The position numbers and the translations under genes are program-made. Source: Bacillota bacterium (GTDB taxonomy: Bacteria > Bacillota > UBA4882 > UBA8346). Taken from it: 64,000 nucleotides of DNA. Shown piece after piece: positions 24,188 through 34,504 of this stretch. Position 1 is the stretch's first letter. The number at the start of each line of letters is the position of its first letter. The notes under the pieces are model-generated. The model was not told the origin of the DNA. It saw only the letters and a program-made list of their open reading frames with translations, and searched no databases. The stretch lies in NCBI GenBank assembly GCA_023435225.1, contig JAEYRX010000004.1, forward strand, positions 56,576 through 120,575, written 5' to 3'.

Positions 24188-25237
24188 GTGAAAAAAGTGT
24201 CTAGACTCATGGTTGTATTACTGTGCGTTATTTTGGTAGTTGCGTTAATCAGCACAGTAGTCAACGGAGCGGTAACCCGCAAGAATGTTGGCAAGTTCCA
24301 AGGCAAGCCCAATGAAACTTATTACATGAATGTAATGGTTTCCGGCGTCGAGTATTGGTTCCCGGTGTATGAAATGTTCAAACAATGTGCATGGCAGTTG
24401 GGAGTTAAATCCGTGTACAGTGGAACCACCGACTACGATGTCAACAAACAGATTACCTCATTCGAACAAGTATTGGTTAAAAAGCCGGCCGGTATCTTTG
24501 TACATCCGATGAATGCCGATGCTTTTGTGGCGCCGATTAACAAGGCAATCGATTCCGGTGTGCCCGTCGTAACCTTCGCTGCTGATTCACCAAACAGCAA
24601 ACGGAGAGTCTTTATTACCTCCGATAACGTAAATGAAGCGAACGTTGCCGCTGCCACTCTGGCCAAAGAATTAGGTGGAAAAGGCGAAATTGCTTGCTTG
24701 GAAAATCCTGGTCAAAGCAACCATGATCTTTACATCAAGTCCTTCATCGCCGCCATTGAAAAGAACTACCCGAATATGAAGATTGTGGCCCGGTTCGCCT
24801 CCAACCAAGATACGGTTAAAGCATACCAAGCCGTGCTTTCAATGATTCAAGCCCATCCGAATTTAGCTGCCGTTGTAACGCCGGAAGGGCCTTCCTGTTT
24901 AGGCGCCGCCCAAGCAGTTAAAGAGAAAGGTTTGAAAGTTAAGGTTGTTACCAGAGATCTTAGCGTTAAAATCCTTGATATGATTAAAGCCGGTGAAATC
25001 TGGGGCGCTATCAATCCTGATCAAGGTATGCAGGGTTACTTTGGAATGTTATTCCTCTTTGTAAGCAAACATAGTGAATTGGTTGACCCGATGTCTGATT
25101 ACAAAATCAATAAAGTTAATCCGGTTCAATTACCGTTTGTTGATAACGGTATGACCGTTGTCACCAAGAAGAATGCGGATGCATTCTACTGGGATAAGTA
25201 CTTAAAGAGACGCGGTACAAAAGGAATAGAGGAATAA
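24188..25237 (+). CDS. sugar ABC transporter substrate-binding protein (ribose type)
   Basis: A 349-residue type I periplasmic binding protein (Peripla_BP_4). Signal peptide at residues 1-29 (MKKVSRLMVVLLCVILVVAL..), with a mature two-lobe fold from about residue 40. The pentose/hexose-binding layout is visible in GIFVHPMNADAF, VPVVTFAADSP and the hinge-region VVTPEGPSCLGAAQA. There is no lipobox cysteine at the cleavage site, unlike monoderm Gram-positive binding proteins, so it is predicted to be free in a periplasm. The start is GTG after GGGAGG. A strong hairpin follows (25256-25287). Confidence 0.93.
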   Translation: MKKVSRLMVVLLCVILVVALISTVVNGAVTRKNVGKFQGKPNETYYMNVMVSGVEYWFPVYEMFKQCAWQLGVKSVYSGTTDYDVNKQITSFEQVLVKKPAGIFVHPMNADAFVAPINKAIDSGVPVVTFAADSPNSKRRVFITSDNVNEANVAAATLAKELGGKGEIACLENPGQSNHDLYIKSFIAAIEKNYPNMKIVARFASNQDTVKAYQAVLSMIQAHPNLAAVVTPEGPSCLGAAQAVKEKGLKVKVVTRDLSVKILDMIKAGEIWGAINPDQGMQGYFGMLFLFVSKHSELVDPMSDYKINKVNPVQLPFVDNGMTVVTKKNADAFYWDKYLKRRGTKGIEE

Positions 25238-25255
25238 TAATCGTTTGACAACCGT

Positions 25256-25287
25256 GCAAAGCGACGATGATTACATCGTCGCTTTGC
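25256..25287 (+). other. strong intercistronic hairpin
   Basis: GCAAAGCGACGATG and CATCGTCGCTTTGC form a perfect 14-bp stem with a 4-base loop and no T-run. Placed between the binding protein and ATPase genes, it fits an mRNA-stabilising element that lets the binding protein be made in excess. Confidence 0.65.
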
Positions 25288-25436
25288 CAAAGATAACATA
25301 TCGCGGGCAAGTCTCAAATCATGAGCATAAAATTGCCGCCATAAATCACGGAACTATATCCTCAATAAGTTGTAAAAAAACAAACAATTTAAGAGGAATA
25401 GTTTAACATTCTATGTAGGGTGGGGGTGCACTACCT

Positions 25437-26933
25437 TTGAGTGAAAAAGTAATCTTAGAAGTAAAAGGAATAGTCAAGAATTTTGAAGCTACCAAGGCAT
25501 TGTGCGGGGTGGACTTTACTCTTAAACAGGGTGAAATACATGCATTAGTTGGGGAGAATGGAGCCGGTAAATCAACCTTGATGAATATCATCGACGGCGT
25601 TTTTCCACCCGATGCCGGAGAAATATTTATCGACGGCAAAAAGGTCTGTATTCGTAATCCCCATGAAGCTCAAAATCTTGGTATCGGTTTTGTCCACCAG
25701 GAGATCGCGCTTTGCCCGGATGTTACCGTAGCTGAGAATATTCTTATGTCATCAATCAATAACAGTAAAAAACTTCTAGTCAACTATAAAAAACTCCATG
25801 AAAAAGCCGGTGAAATTTTAAAATCCCTGGCGGAGATCGATCCCAGAAAGTTAGTAAGTGAATTAAGCGTTTCCAATCAACAAGTGGTGGAAATCGCCAA
25901 AGCGCTTTCCATGAATTGCAAAATTTTAATCTTTGATGAACCGACTTCGGCGTTAACGGAACAGGAAACCGAATCGTTGTTTAAAATCATGCGGGATTTA
26001 AAACAAAGAGGTATCGGCATTATCTATATCAGCCACCGGATGGCGGAAGTATTCGGTGAATGTGATCGGGTTTCAGTTTTACGTGATGGATGTTATGTGG
26101 GAACTTATAAAGTCGACGAAATCGACTCTAAAACGGTTGTCAATAAAATGGTAGGCCGGGAAATTTCGGAAATGTACCCTTCTAAATCCCCAAATGCAAA
26201 TCAAACGAGTAATATCTTGTTTGAAATCAGAGATTTTTCGGACACTGACCGTTTTCATGATATTAGTTTTAAGTTAAACGAAGGTGAAATATTAGGTATT
26301 TCCGGTTTGGTCGGAGCGGGTCGAAGTGAAATCGCCCAAGCGATTTGCGGTTTACGGCCTAAAGTCAGCGGGGAAGTATTTTATCGGAATCAGCAATTAA
26401 GAATCGATTCTCCGGTTGAAGCGATTGAAAATGGGATTGTTTATTTGACTGAGGACCGAAAAGCATTGGGTATCTTTCTGGATTTGCCGATTAATAAGAA
26501 TATTTCAGCGATGAAGGTTACCAATGTTGCAAAATGTGGTTTAATTGATAATAAAAGAGAGAATGAACAAGCGAACAGTTTTGTAGGGATGCTTAATATC
26601 AAATGCCGCAATACTGACCAAAATGTTTCATCATTAAGCGGTGGTAATCAACAGAAAGTATTGATTGCCAAATTATTAACCGTTAAACCAAAAGTGATTT
26701 TTATGGATGAACCGACCAGAGGGATAGATGTTGGAGCTAAATCGGAGATTCATAAATTACTGCGTCAATTAGCAAATCAGGGTACCGGTATTATATTGAT
26801 ATCTTCGGAGTTACCGGAGATTATCGGGATGTGTGACCGGGTTATCGTAATCCATGAAGGAAAAATAAGCGGTGAAGTAACAGACGCCAATTTAAATGAA
26901 CCAAAAATCATTCAATTGGCATCGGGGATTTAA
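25437..26933 (+). CDS. sugar ABC transporter ATPase, two ABC domains (RbsA/XylG/MglA type)
   Basis: A 498-residue double ATP-binding cassette protein. The N-terminal cassette has Walker A GENGAGKST, signature LSVSNQQVVEIAKAL and Walker B ILIFDEPTSAL. The C-terminal cassette has the degenerate Walker A GLVGAGRSE, signature SSLSGGNQQKVLIAK and Walker B VIFMDEPTRGID. This asymmetry is standard for carbohydrate-uptake CUT2 ATPases. The start is a TTG following GGGGGTG. Partner of the binding protein (24188) and permease (27191). Confidence 0.95.
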   Translation: MSEKVILEVKGIVKNFEATKALCGVDFTLKQGEIHALVGENGAGKSTLMNIIDGVFPPDAGEIFIDGKKVCIRNPHEAQNLGIGFVHQEIALCPDVTVAENILMSSINNSKKLLVNYKKLHEKAGEILKSLAEIDPRKLVSELSVSNQQVVEIAKALSMNCKILIFDEPTSALTEQETESLFKIMRDLKQRGIGIIYISHRMAEVFGECDRVSVLRDGCYVGTYKVDEIDSKTVVNKMVGREISEMYPSKSPNANQTSNILFEIRDFSDTDRFHDISFKLNEGEILGISGLVGAGRSEIAQAICGLRPKVSGEVFYRNQQLRIDSPVEAIENGIVYLTEDRKALGIFLDLPINKNISAMKVTNVAKCGLIDNKRENEQANSFVGMLNIKCRNTDQNVSSLSGGNQQKVLIAKLLTVKPKVIFMDEPTRGIDVGAKSEIHKLLRQLANQGTGIILISSELPEIIGMCDRVIVIHEGKISGEVTDANLNEPKIIQLASGI

Positions 26934-26970
26934 TACCTAATTGCATTCAATAATAGTGCAACTTTTGCAG

Positions 26971-27153
26971 TATAGGATGAAGTAAATTTCTTATATAAGA
27001 TTTGCATTCTTAAAGCCGAATTCAAATGGTATTATTCAGTATTTACTTCATTCTATTACAGCAGTAATAAGTTGAATTAAATTCATTAATTGGATCATCA
27101 TGATCGGCTTTAAGGACATGATGTATTTTAAAGGTTTAATTCAACTTATATAG
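26971..27153. repeat. double nested hairpin (family B), copy in the importer operon
   Basis: Two adjacent hairpins. The first has outer arms TAGGATGAAGTAAAT/ATTTACTTCATTCTA and inner arms ATTTGCATTC/GAATTCAAAT closing on the loop CTTAAAGCC. The second has outer arms AAGTTGAATTAAA/TTTAATTCAACTT and inner arms CATCATG/CATGATG closing on GGCTTTAAGG. The two loops are reverse complements of one another. They are joined by a TTACAGCAGTAA near-palindrome. It separates the ATPase and permease genes. Confidence 0.9.
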
Positions 27154-27190
27154 GTATATGATTAAATTTTGAAGATAAGGAGTAATTGCT

Positions 27191-28222
27191 ATGGCCAATT
27201 CAAAAGTAAATCCAAATCAAAATATTACCGCCGAAGTTGGTAGCAAAAAGAAGGAAGTATCCGGTTTTAGTTGGGTCACTCAAAAGTTAAAAGATTTCCG
27301 GGAATTGAATTTACTATTAATTATTGCCGTGGTCAGTATTGTGATGTCGTTCGCTTCGCCATATTTCTTAACTTGGGGCAATATTGAAGCTATGTTGTTG
27401 TCTTTTTCAACCGAAGGGATAGTCGTCATTGGGATGACGATTATGCTTATCGTTGGTGGAATTGATATTTCGGTTGGTTCGGTAATGTGTTTGGCGATGG
27501 TCATTCCCGGACAACTTTTCTTAATGGGATGGGATCCCTGGACTGCCAGTTTGGTGGGTTTGTTATCAGCAGTCATTATAGGGATGTTAATTGGTTTCTT
27601 TGTGACCAAGGTGGGATTAAATCACTTCATTATTACCCTGGCTTTTATGGGAATTGTCAGAGGCGCCAGCTTGGTGGTAACCAAAGGCACTCCGTTATCC
27701 CTTTACAGTTTGCCGGATTCCTTTAAATTTATCGGACAAGGCAAAATCTTGGGAATTCCCTTTGTAATCATCCTATTTTTTATCATTGTAATTATTTGTG
27801 ATTTTATGTTGCGCAAATCAACGGTGTTACGGAAAGTCTTCTATACCGGCAGCAATGAAAAAGCGGCGATGTTCTCCGGTATTAATACCAAACGGGTTAA
27901 GTTTTGGGTTAGCGTACTATGCTCATCCCTTACCGGTTTGGCCGGTATTATCTTTATGGCCAGGTTTGGCGCCGCAACTCCTACTTTTGGGCTCGGTCTT
28001 GAGATGACTGCAATATCCGGCGCGGTTATCGGCGGCGCCAGTTTAAACGGCGGCAAAGGAACCGTATTGGGTTCGATTTTAGGTATATCTTTATTGGCTA
28101 TCGTTACCGGTTCAATGATTTTATTAGATGTAAACGTTTATTGGCAGGATTTGATTAAAGGAATGATTCTGGTTGGAGCGATCTCCATCGACAGTCTTAG
28201 TCAAATGCGTAAGCAAAAATAA
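27191..28222 (+). CDS. sugar ABC transporter permease (RbsC type)
   Basis: A 343-residue inner-membrane permease of the CUT2 family. A cytoplasmic N-terminal tail of about 35 residues precedes 8-10 membrane helices. Family landmarks are GGIDISVGSVM, ITLAFMGIVRGAS, GSNEKAAMFSGIN (the ATPase-contact EAA-like loop) and AVIGGASLNGGKGT. It completes the importer with the genes at 24188 and 25437. A family B repeat sits between it and the ATPase gene, which may alter the ratio of the two products. Confidence 0.95.
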   Translation: MANSKVNPNQNITAEVGSKKKEVSGFSWVTQKLKDFRELNLLLIIAVVSIVMSFASPYFLTWGNIEAMLLSFSTEGIVVIGMTIMLIVGGIDISVGSVMCLAMVIPGQLFLMGWDPWTASLVGLLSAVIIGMLIGFFVTKVGLNHFIITLAFMGIVRGASLVVTKGTPLSLYSLPDSFKFIGQGKILGIPFVIILFFIIVIICDFMLRKSTVLRKVFYTGSNEKAAMFSGINTKRVKFWVSVLCSSLTGLAGIIFMARFGAATPTFGLGLEMTAISGAVIGGASLNGGKGTVLGSILGISLLAIVTGSMILLDVNVYWQDLIKGMILVGAISIDSLSQMRKQK

Positions 28223-28298
28223 CGGTACCAACCCTTGATTTACTGTATCCGACTAGTAAGCCGGTTGTCAAATCAACGAAAACAGGGGGTAAGCCGAA

Positions 28299-29264
28299 GT
28301 GATTGAGGTCAAGAACCTAACCAAGCGATACGGCGATAAACGGGGGATCACCAACCTGAATTTTACGGTTGCCAAGGGTGAAATTTTAGGCTTTTTGGGA
28401 CCGAACGGGGCCGGAAAAACAACTACCATGAGCATTCTTACCGGTTATCGCCCCCCAACCGAAGGCCGGATTATCATTGATGGTTGTAACCTCCTGGAAC
28501 AACCGTTGACGGCCAAAAAGAAAATCGGTTACTTGCCGGAAACACCGCCGCTCTATCCCGACCTCCAGGTATATTCCTATTTAAAATTTGTAGCCGAATT
28601 GAAAGCTGTTCCCCGGCCAAAACAGACGGCCCATATCCAGGAAATTATGGAATTGGTAAAAATCGTTGAGGTCCGGAACCGGTTGATTAAGAACCTATCA
28701 AAAGGCTATCGGCAGAGGGTTGGATTGGCGCAAGCATTAATCTCCAATCCGGATATTTTGATCCTAGATGAACCCACGGTGGGACTTGATCCTAAACAGA
28801 TTATGGAGATTCGTTCATTGATCAAGAACTTGGGCAAAGAGCATACCATTATTTTAAGTTCTCATATTTTAGCGGAAATCAGTATGATTTGTGAGCGGGT
28901 AATCATCATTAATAAAGGTGAAATTGCCGCCATTGATTCGCCTCAAAATTTAGCCCAAAAAATGATGGCTGTTGAACGTTTTTTAGTGCGGATAAATGGC
29001 CCCCAAGATGAAGCGCTGAATCTGGTCAAAGGGATTCCAGGTATTATCCGGGTTGAAATTATCAGAAACAATGAAAAAAAAGCAGCGGGCTTCTACGACT
29101 ATCTGGTAGAGAATGAGAAAGCTATAGACGTTAAGACTCCCTTGTTTTTCGCCTTAGCCAATCGCGGTTTTCCAATTCATGAAATGCGGGCCTTAGACAT
29201 TAATCTGGAAGAGATTTTTCTCCAACTTACCACCGAGGAAACGGCAGAAAAGGAGGAAAGTTAA
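28299..29264 (+). CDS. ABC transporter ATP-binding protein (GldA/NosF-like)
   Basis: A 321-residue single-cassette ATPase. Walker A GPNGAGKTT, signature LSKGYRQRVGLAQAL, Walker B ILILDEPTVGLDP, switch His in LSSHIL. The C-terminal ~100 residues form an accessory domain as in NatA/GldA-type exporters. The start is GTG. It opens a four-gene module (ATPase, ABC-2 permease, GldG-like, DUF4340) with tight spacing (1 base to the permease). In Bacteroidota the Gld version supports gliding; elsewhere the module's role is unclear. Confidence 0.92.
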   Translation: MIEVKNLTKRYGDKRGITNLNFTVAKGEILGFLGPNGAGKTTTMSILTGYRPPTEGRIIIDGCNLLEQPLTAKKKIGYLPETPPLYPDLQVYSYLKFVAELKAVPRPKQTAHIQEIMELVKIVEVRNRLIKNLSKGYRQRVGLAQALISNPDILILDEPTVGLDPKQIMEIRSLIKNLGKEHTIILSSHILAEISMICERVIIINKGEIAAIDSPQNLAQKMMAVERFLVRINGPQDEALNLVKGIPGIIRVEIIRNNEKKAAGFYDYLVENEKAIDVKTPLFFALANRGFPIHEMRALDINLEEIFLQLTTEETAEKEES

Positions 29265-29265
29265 T

Positions 29266-29979
29266 ATGTGGGCGATCTTTAAAAAGGAAGTGGCAGTTTA
29301 CTTTCTGACACCGTTTGGTTATGTCTTTATGGGTATGTTTTTATTGATAACCGGAATTGTATTTACCGCTTACAACATTGCCGGGGCGCGCGGCGACATG
29401 TTGGGGATGCTGGGAGTGTTAAACTTTATATCTATTGTAGTATTCCCAATTTTAACCATGAAACTACTGGCGGAGGAGAAAAAGATGGCTACCGACCAAC
29501 TTTTATTCACGGTCGCAGTACCGACCACCTCAATCGTCCTCGGCAAATATTTGGCGGCCTTTTTTGTTTTTTTGGCGACGCTAGCCACTACCGGTATTTA
29601 CGCTGTTTTTATATTAATATTCAGCCGGGCGTCCTTAGGGACCATACTGGCATCATATTTGGGTTTTATTTTGCTTGGTTCCTCCTATATAGCCATATGT
29701 CTTTTTGCTTCATCATTAACTGATAACCAAGTTACAGCCGCAATTTCCGGTTTTGGTTTTTTATTTGGTTTTATGCTGATTGGATTCCTGGCCAATGCGG
29801 TTCCCTTTCCAATTGTAAAAACGGTTCTTCTTTGGCTGGCGATCCTAAGTAAATATCAAGAGTTTACCAATGGTCTTTTGAAAGTAGGCCCGCTGGTATA
29901 TTATCTTAGCTTTACAGTTATCTTCATTTTGTTTACCATTCAAGTAGTTGAAAACCAGCATCGAAGCAGGGAGTGGTAA
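29266..29979 (+). CDS. ABC-2 type permease (GldF-like)
   Basis: A 237-residue membrane protein with six predicted helices. The N-terminal IFKKEVAVYFLTPFGYVFMG and the LLAEEKKMATDQLLFTVAV segment (cytoplasmic loop before helix 3) are typical of GldF-like ABC-2 permeases. It pairs with the ATPase immediately upstream and with the GldG-like protein downstream. Confidence 0.9.
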   Translation: MWAIFKKEVAVYFLTPFGYVFMGMFLLITGIVFTAYNIAGARGDMLGMLGVLNFISIVVFPILTMKLLAEEKKMATDQLLFTVAVPTTSIVLGKYLAAFFVFLATLATTGIYAVFILIFSRASLGTILASYLGFILLGSSYIAICLFASSLTDNQVTAAISGFGFLFGFMLIGFLANAVPFPIVKTVLLWLAILSKYQEFTNGLLKVGPLVYYLSFTVIFILFTIQVVENQHRSREW

Positions 29980-29983
29980 TGAT

Positions 29984-31405
29984 ATGAAACGGTTAGGCGG
30001 AATTTTAAATCACCCTTTTTTTAATAAAATAAATACGATAATTTACGGAGCGATATTATTCGGGATTATCGTTGTGGTAAATCTGATTGCCGATCAATTA
30101 CCCTGGACCTACGATATGACTGCAGATAAAATTTTTACCCTTTCCAATCAAACATTGGAAGTTATTGCGGATTTAAAAAAGCCGCTGAAAATATTCGCAT
30201 TTTTCCAGGAAGGGGATAGCGATCAATCCATCAAAGCACTACTGGAAGCATATCGCCGGGCAGGTCAAGGGAAGATAGAGTTGGTCTATATTGATGCTGC
30301 TAAAAACCCGGCTGCAGCCAAAAAATTTGATCTAAACAATGAAGGGATATCTAACGGCGCCATTATCTTTGAATGGAACGGTAGATTTAAGAAAATTAAC
30401 AAACTTGATTTAATTACCCCAAATGATTATGGAAAGACTTTCACCGGAGAACAACAGTTTACCGCGGCTATTATTTATTTAACCGCCGAGAAATTTCAAA
30501 AGATATTCTTTATGCAAGGGCATCAAGAAACAGACCTTAAAAACGACCTTTCCAAATTGAAAACCAGGCTTGTAAATGAAGCCAATACGATTCAAACGAT
30601 TAATTTGGTAAAATCGGGCGCTGATTTGAGAAAAGCGGATTTAGTTGTTGTGATATCGCCTAAACGAGATTTAAGTGATAGAGAAAAGATACAGCTCCAG
30701 GACTATTTGGAAAAAGGTGGCCGTGGGCTATTCTTATTCGATATCCAAAGTCCGGATATTCAGTTGACCAATTTCAGCAACTTATTAACCCCTTACGGGA
30801 TATCCATTCAAAACAATTTTGTGGTAGAAGAGGATAGCGATAGCTTTTATTCCAATAATAAAATGTATCTGGTTCCATATTATACTGAACAACCGATTAT
30901 AAAACAACTAAAAAGCAACAATTTGTTGACAGTGCTTCCCTTTGCCGGGAATATAGATATCTTATCCGATATTGACCGTACAGTTACAGTAGAATCGTTG
31001 CTAAAGTCTTCTAAAAACTCCTGGATCCGTTACAATGTAAAAGATGCTACTCCCGCCAAAACGAGTTCGGATAAATCCGGACCGGCCAATCTGGCGGTGG
31101 CGATTACCAAAGATAACACCGAGTTAAAAGATAGAGAAACTAAAATTGTGGTTATATATAATGCCAAGTTTATTTTGGACGACATGTTGGATATGCAAGG
31201 AAATTATGATTTCTTCATGAATGCATTTAATTGGTTACAGGATCAAAAGGATTCCATGGCCATCAGACCGAAGATGATCGGGACTAATATGATGTTTTTG
31301 AAAGGAACCCAATCAATGATTTTAATGATTGTTGGAGTTCTAGTAATCCCCCTCATTGTATTCGTTATGGGTTTGTTTGTTTGGTTAAGGAGGAGGTATT
31401 TATGA
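29984..31405 (+). CDS. GldG-like ABC transporter auxiliary protein
   Basis: About 473 residues. One N-terminal membrane anchor (around 20-40), a large external domain of the ABC_transp_aux/GldG type, and a C-terminal helix followed by a basic end (LFVWLRRRYL). Visible family features are DQLPWTYDMTADKIFTLSNQT and the IFT-like segments KIFFMQGHQE and GRGLFLFDI. A linker around residues 360-390 is rich in Lys/Ser and probably flexible. ATG at 29984 chosen. Its stop overlaps the next start (ATGA). Confidence 0.88.
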   Translation: MKRLGGILNHPFFNKINTIIYGAILFGIIVVVNLIADQLPWTYDMTADKIFTLSNQTLEVIADLKKPLKIFAFFQEGDSDQSIKALLEAYRRAGQGKIELVYIDAAKNPAAAKKFDLNNEGISNGAIIFEWNGRFKKINKLDLITPNDYGKTFTGEQQFTAAIIYLTAEKFQKIFFMQGHQETDLKNDLSKLKTRLVNEANTIQTINLVKSGADLRKADLVVVISPKRDLSDREKIQLQDYLEKGGRGLFLFDIQSPDIQLTNFSNLLTPYGISIQNNFVVEEDSDSFYSNNKMYLVPYYTEQPIIKQLKSNNLLTVLPFAGNIDILSDIDRTVTVESLLKSSKNSWIRYNVKDATPAKTSSDKSGPANLAVAITKDNTELKDRETKIVVIYNAKFILDDMLDMQGNYDFFMNAFNWLQDQKDSMAIRPKMIGTNMMFLKGTQSMILMIVGVLVIPLIVFVMGLFVWLRRRYL

Positions 31406-32709
31406 AACAATACCGGTCGACTATTCTATTACTCCTGGTATTCGCTGTTTTGGTAGGTTGCTATATTTACCTTAACCAGGCTAAACCATTCGATAAAACA
31501 AGGAAACTTTTTTCTTTTCCAGCAGGGGCGGTTCAATCAATCGCTGTTACATCCGTTGATGGTCGGTTGGTTTTTAAGAAGCAAAAAAATGATTGGATAA
31601 TGACGAATCCAAGTAATTATCAGATCGACCAAAACAGATTATTTTTATTGGAGCATACGGTAACCAATTTGAATGCTCTACAAATTATAGCTGAAAATCC
31701 CGAAAAGTTAGACGAGTTTGGCTTAGCCGAACCAACGATGACTGTCACCATTGGATTAAAGGGAGAGTCGGACCGGACGTTGCTGATTGGCAATGAAACC
31801 GAATCCGAATATTATGCAATGGAATTAGGAAAGAGAAGGGTTTTTACTCTCTTTAAAAGCGATGTGGACAATTTTCGAGGGAGTTCCGCCGATTTTCGCG
31901 ACCATCGTTTGTTGACAATCAATCTTAGGAGTCTTAATTCGGTAACCTTGGAAACAAACCGGGAAAAATTTGAAATTCAAAAACAGCCAAAAGGCGAATG
32001 GCGTTTTACGCAGCCGGTAATTGCCAAAGTTAAAGGCCAAGCCCTGAAAGAACTGTTGGAATTAATTGCTGAGCTTAAGATTAAAGATTTTATTGCCGAT
32101 AATTCAACTATAGGTTTAAAAAAGTACCGGCTGGACCAGCCCTTATATACGTTAACCATAAAGGATAGCGATGGTAATATTCAAACCATCCGGTTTGGTA
32201 GTGAAACTGAAAACCAGCAAGGCATTTACGCAAAAACTGAAAGTATTGATGACCTATTTACGGTTGCTGCCGATAGATTTAATCCGGCTGATTTTAAAAT
32301 GGGAGATTTGTTTGATGAAGCGCCGTTGAGCATTGGAATTGGGGAGGTCAATCGAATCATAATTCAAGACCGGAACCGAACGGTTATTTTTAAGCGGGAA
32401 CCATCCAAACCGGGAGATATATTTACCGTCAATAGCAAGACTATTAATAATGCGGATTTCAATACTTTGTATATTAATATGATGGCGCTTTCTTCGGAAG
32501 GCTATGACTCCAGTCGGCCAAGAAAAGCTCCGGAACTTACCATCACTTTTGAATTAAAGCGGAATAAAAAAGTTAAAGCGGCATTTTCAAAGCGAAACCC
32601 CGATTCTTACTTTATAACTCAAAACGGTCAAGATCTTCCGTTTTTTGTAAGCATTTATAAAATTGATTTAGTAAGAAAATGGTTAGAAAGAATAGAGGGA
32701 CAAAAATAA
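31402..32709 (+). CDS. DUF4340 domain protein, membrane-anchored
   Basis: A 435-residue protein with a single N-terminal anchor (residues 7-24) and an external region of repeated beta-rich units characteristic of DUF4340 (for example WIMTNPSNYQIDQNRL, EKLDEFGLAEPTMTVTI, and again LKKYRLDQPLYTLTI). It is regularly encoded after a GldG-like gene. Translationally coupled to it here (ATGA overlap, AAGGAGGAGG). It probably forms the external part of the same ABC complex. The function of the complex is unknown. Confidence 0.88.
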   Translation: MKQYRSTILLLLVFAVLVGCYIYLNQAKPFDKTRKLFSFPAGAVQSIAVTSVDGRLVFKKQKNDWIMTNPSNYQIDQNRLFLLEHTVTNLNALQIIAENPEKLDEFGLAEPTMTVTIGLKGESDRTLLIGNETESEYYAMELGKRRVFTLFKSDVDNFRGSSADFRDHRLLTINLRSLNSVTLETNREKFEIQKQPKGEWRFTQPVIAKVKGQALKELLELIAELKIKDFIADNSTIGLKKYRLDQPLYTLTIKDSDGNIQTIRFGSETENQQGIYAKTESIDDLFTVAADRFNPADFKMGDLFDEAPLSIGIGEVNRIIIQDRNRTVIFKREPSKPGDIFTVNSKTINNADFNTLYINMMALSSEGYDSSRPRKAPELTITFELKRNKKVKAAFSKRNPDSYFITQNGQDLPFFVSIYKIDLVRKWLERIEGQK

Positions 32710-32737
32710 AAACTGATAGTAAGGGGGAGGAAGTACA

Positions 32738-34462
32738 ATGTTTTGGAGATTTAATTTCCCCAAAAAAGTTTTTACTAAAATTTCGTTGAAATTCAAATTG
32801 ATCCTTGGATTTGCAGTAATTGTTTTGCTTATGGGAGGGGTGTGTTTAGGAGCGGTTTTAACATTACGAACTTCAATCGCCAAACTGAACAAGATGGTGG
32901 AGACTACCATCTTAACGAATAATATAATCAATGTTACCGCTAAAAACCCTGCTATTGTCCAAAATTATATTTTATATAAAGAAGATACATATATCCAAGA
33001 GATTGACCAAACCTTTAGTGACATAAGACTTATTTTCGATAAATTAAAACAATATATTGAAGATGATAGAGGAGAAACATCTTTAGGAGCTTTAGAAAGT
33101 ACGGTTATGGTTACCTATTACGACCAGATTAACAAGATTATCAAATATTTTAAGGATGGAAAACCCGGGGATGCGGTAGAATTAATAAATTTACGTAATG
33201 ATGTTAATAAAACCTATGAATATATTAAAGAAAATGCTCAAGAATTTATCGCCATCGAATTAGATAATTATCATGAAATAAAAAAGGAGTTTGACCGCTA
33301 TTTATTTTGGACTATAATTATTATCGCTTGTACGATTTTTTTGGTGGGAACTTTAAGTATTATTGGTGGAGGGATCTTCACCGAGAAAGTAGTAGGAGTG
33401 ATCTCCCAGATCGCTACCTCTGCTCAGCAAATTGCTGACGGAAACCTACAAGTCCAACAAGTTCAAGTTAAATCCAATGATGAAATTGGAGTCTTAGTAA
33501 AAGCCTTTAATAAAATGGCGGCAAACTTACGTCTACTAATCGGGAGTATTCTTGAAAGCAGTAACAAAGTTTCCGAAGCGGCGGATTTTCTGAAAAACAG
33601 CGCCGAGCAGAGCGCCCGGGCCAGTGAACAAATTGCCTCCACCATTCAACAAGTATCCCAAGGAGCGTCTGAACAATCCACTGAATCTCAAAAAACAGTG
33701 GAAGTTGTCAATCAGCTTATTGAAGGTAATCAATTAATTGCTGATAATGCTTTCCGGGTTTTGACAACTTCAGAGACGGCTATTAATGCAGCTCTGGTTG
33801 GTAATGACAAGGTTGCTACTTTAATCAACCAAATCCAGGCAATTGAATTGGAAATATCCTCGGTTCAAACCGCAACCAATTCATTGAAAAAGCATTCCGC
33901 CGAAATTAGTAATATTTTAAATGTAATTAACGAAATAGCCACTCAAACCAACCTGCTGGCATTAAACGCTTCGATTGAAGCTGCTAGAGCCGGCGAAATG
34001 GGGAAAGGGTTTGCGGTGGTTGCCGAAGAGGTAAGCTCATTAGCTGATGGTTCAACCAAAGCTACTAAAGATATCACCGGAATTCTTCAAAAAATCCAGC
34101 ACCAATCGTTGCAGGTATTAGATCAGATCACAACCGGTGTTGCTACCGTTCATGAGGGTACTTTGGTTGCTGCCGAAGCCCGGATTGCCTTTGAAAAAAT
34201 CGTCAATACCAGTAAAGATACGGATAATCAGGTTAAAGAGATTACTAAGGAAATACAGAAAATGGTGGAGGAGATTAAAAGGGTTGAGGATATGAGCGAA
34301 AACATCGCCGCCATTGCCGAAGAATCTTCAGCCAGTAGTGAGGAAGTCGCAGCAGCGACCGAAGAACAAACCGCCACTTTGCAAGAGATCCTAGCTTCGG
34401 CATCAATGTTGGCAACAATGTCCGAAGACCTGCAAAAAATGGTGCAACAATTTAAGTTATAA
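32738..34462 (+). CDS. methyl-accepting chemotaxis protein
   Basis: A 574-residue chemoreceptor. TM1 about residues 22-46, an external sensor of roughly 140 residues (four-helix-bundle type by composition), TM2 about 189-212, HAMP, then a long signalling domain with the hairpin tip [20 protein letters not shown]. No pentapeptide tether for CheR is seen at the C-terminus. It follows the DUF4340 gene by 28 bases and precedes the epimerase gene. Its place inside the sugar cluster suggests taxis towards the cluster's substrate (inference). Confidence 0.93.
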   Translation: MFWRFNFPKKVFTKISLKFKLILGFAVIVLLMGGVCLGAVLTLRTSIAKLNKMVETTILTNNIINVTAKNPAIVQNYILYKEDTYIQEIDQTFSDIRLIFDKLKQYIEDDRGETSLGALESTVMVTYYDQINKIIKYFKDGKPGDAVELINLRNDVNKTYEYIKENAQEFIAIELDNYHEIKKEFDRYLFWTIIIIACTIFLVGTLSIIGGGIFTEKVVGVISQIATSAQQIADGNLQVQQVQVKSNDEIGVLVKAFNKMAANLRLLIGSILESSNKVSEAADFLKNSAEQSARASEQIASTIQQVSQGASEQSTESQKTVEVVNQLIEGNQLIADNAFRVLTTSETAINAALVGNDKVATLINQIQAIELEISSVQTATNSLKKHSAEISNILNVINEIATQTNLLALNASIEAARAGEMGKGFAVVAEEVSSLADGSTKATKDITGILQKIQHQSLQVLDQITTGVATVHEGTLVAAEARIAFEKIVNTSKDTDNQVKEITKEIQKMVEEIKRVEDMSENIAAIAEESSASSEEVAAATEEQTATLQEILASASMLATMSEDLQKMVQQFKL

Positions 34463-34504
34463 ATCATCAAGAGACATGATCAAAAATGCAAAGGAGAATT
34501 TTTG

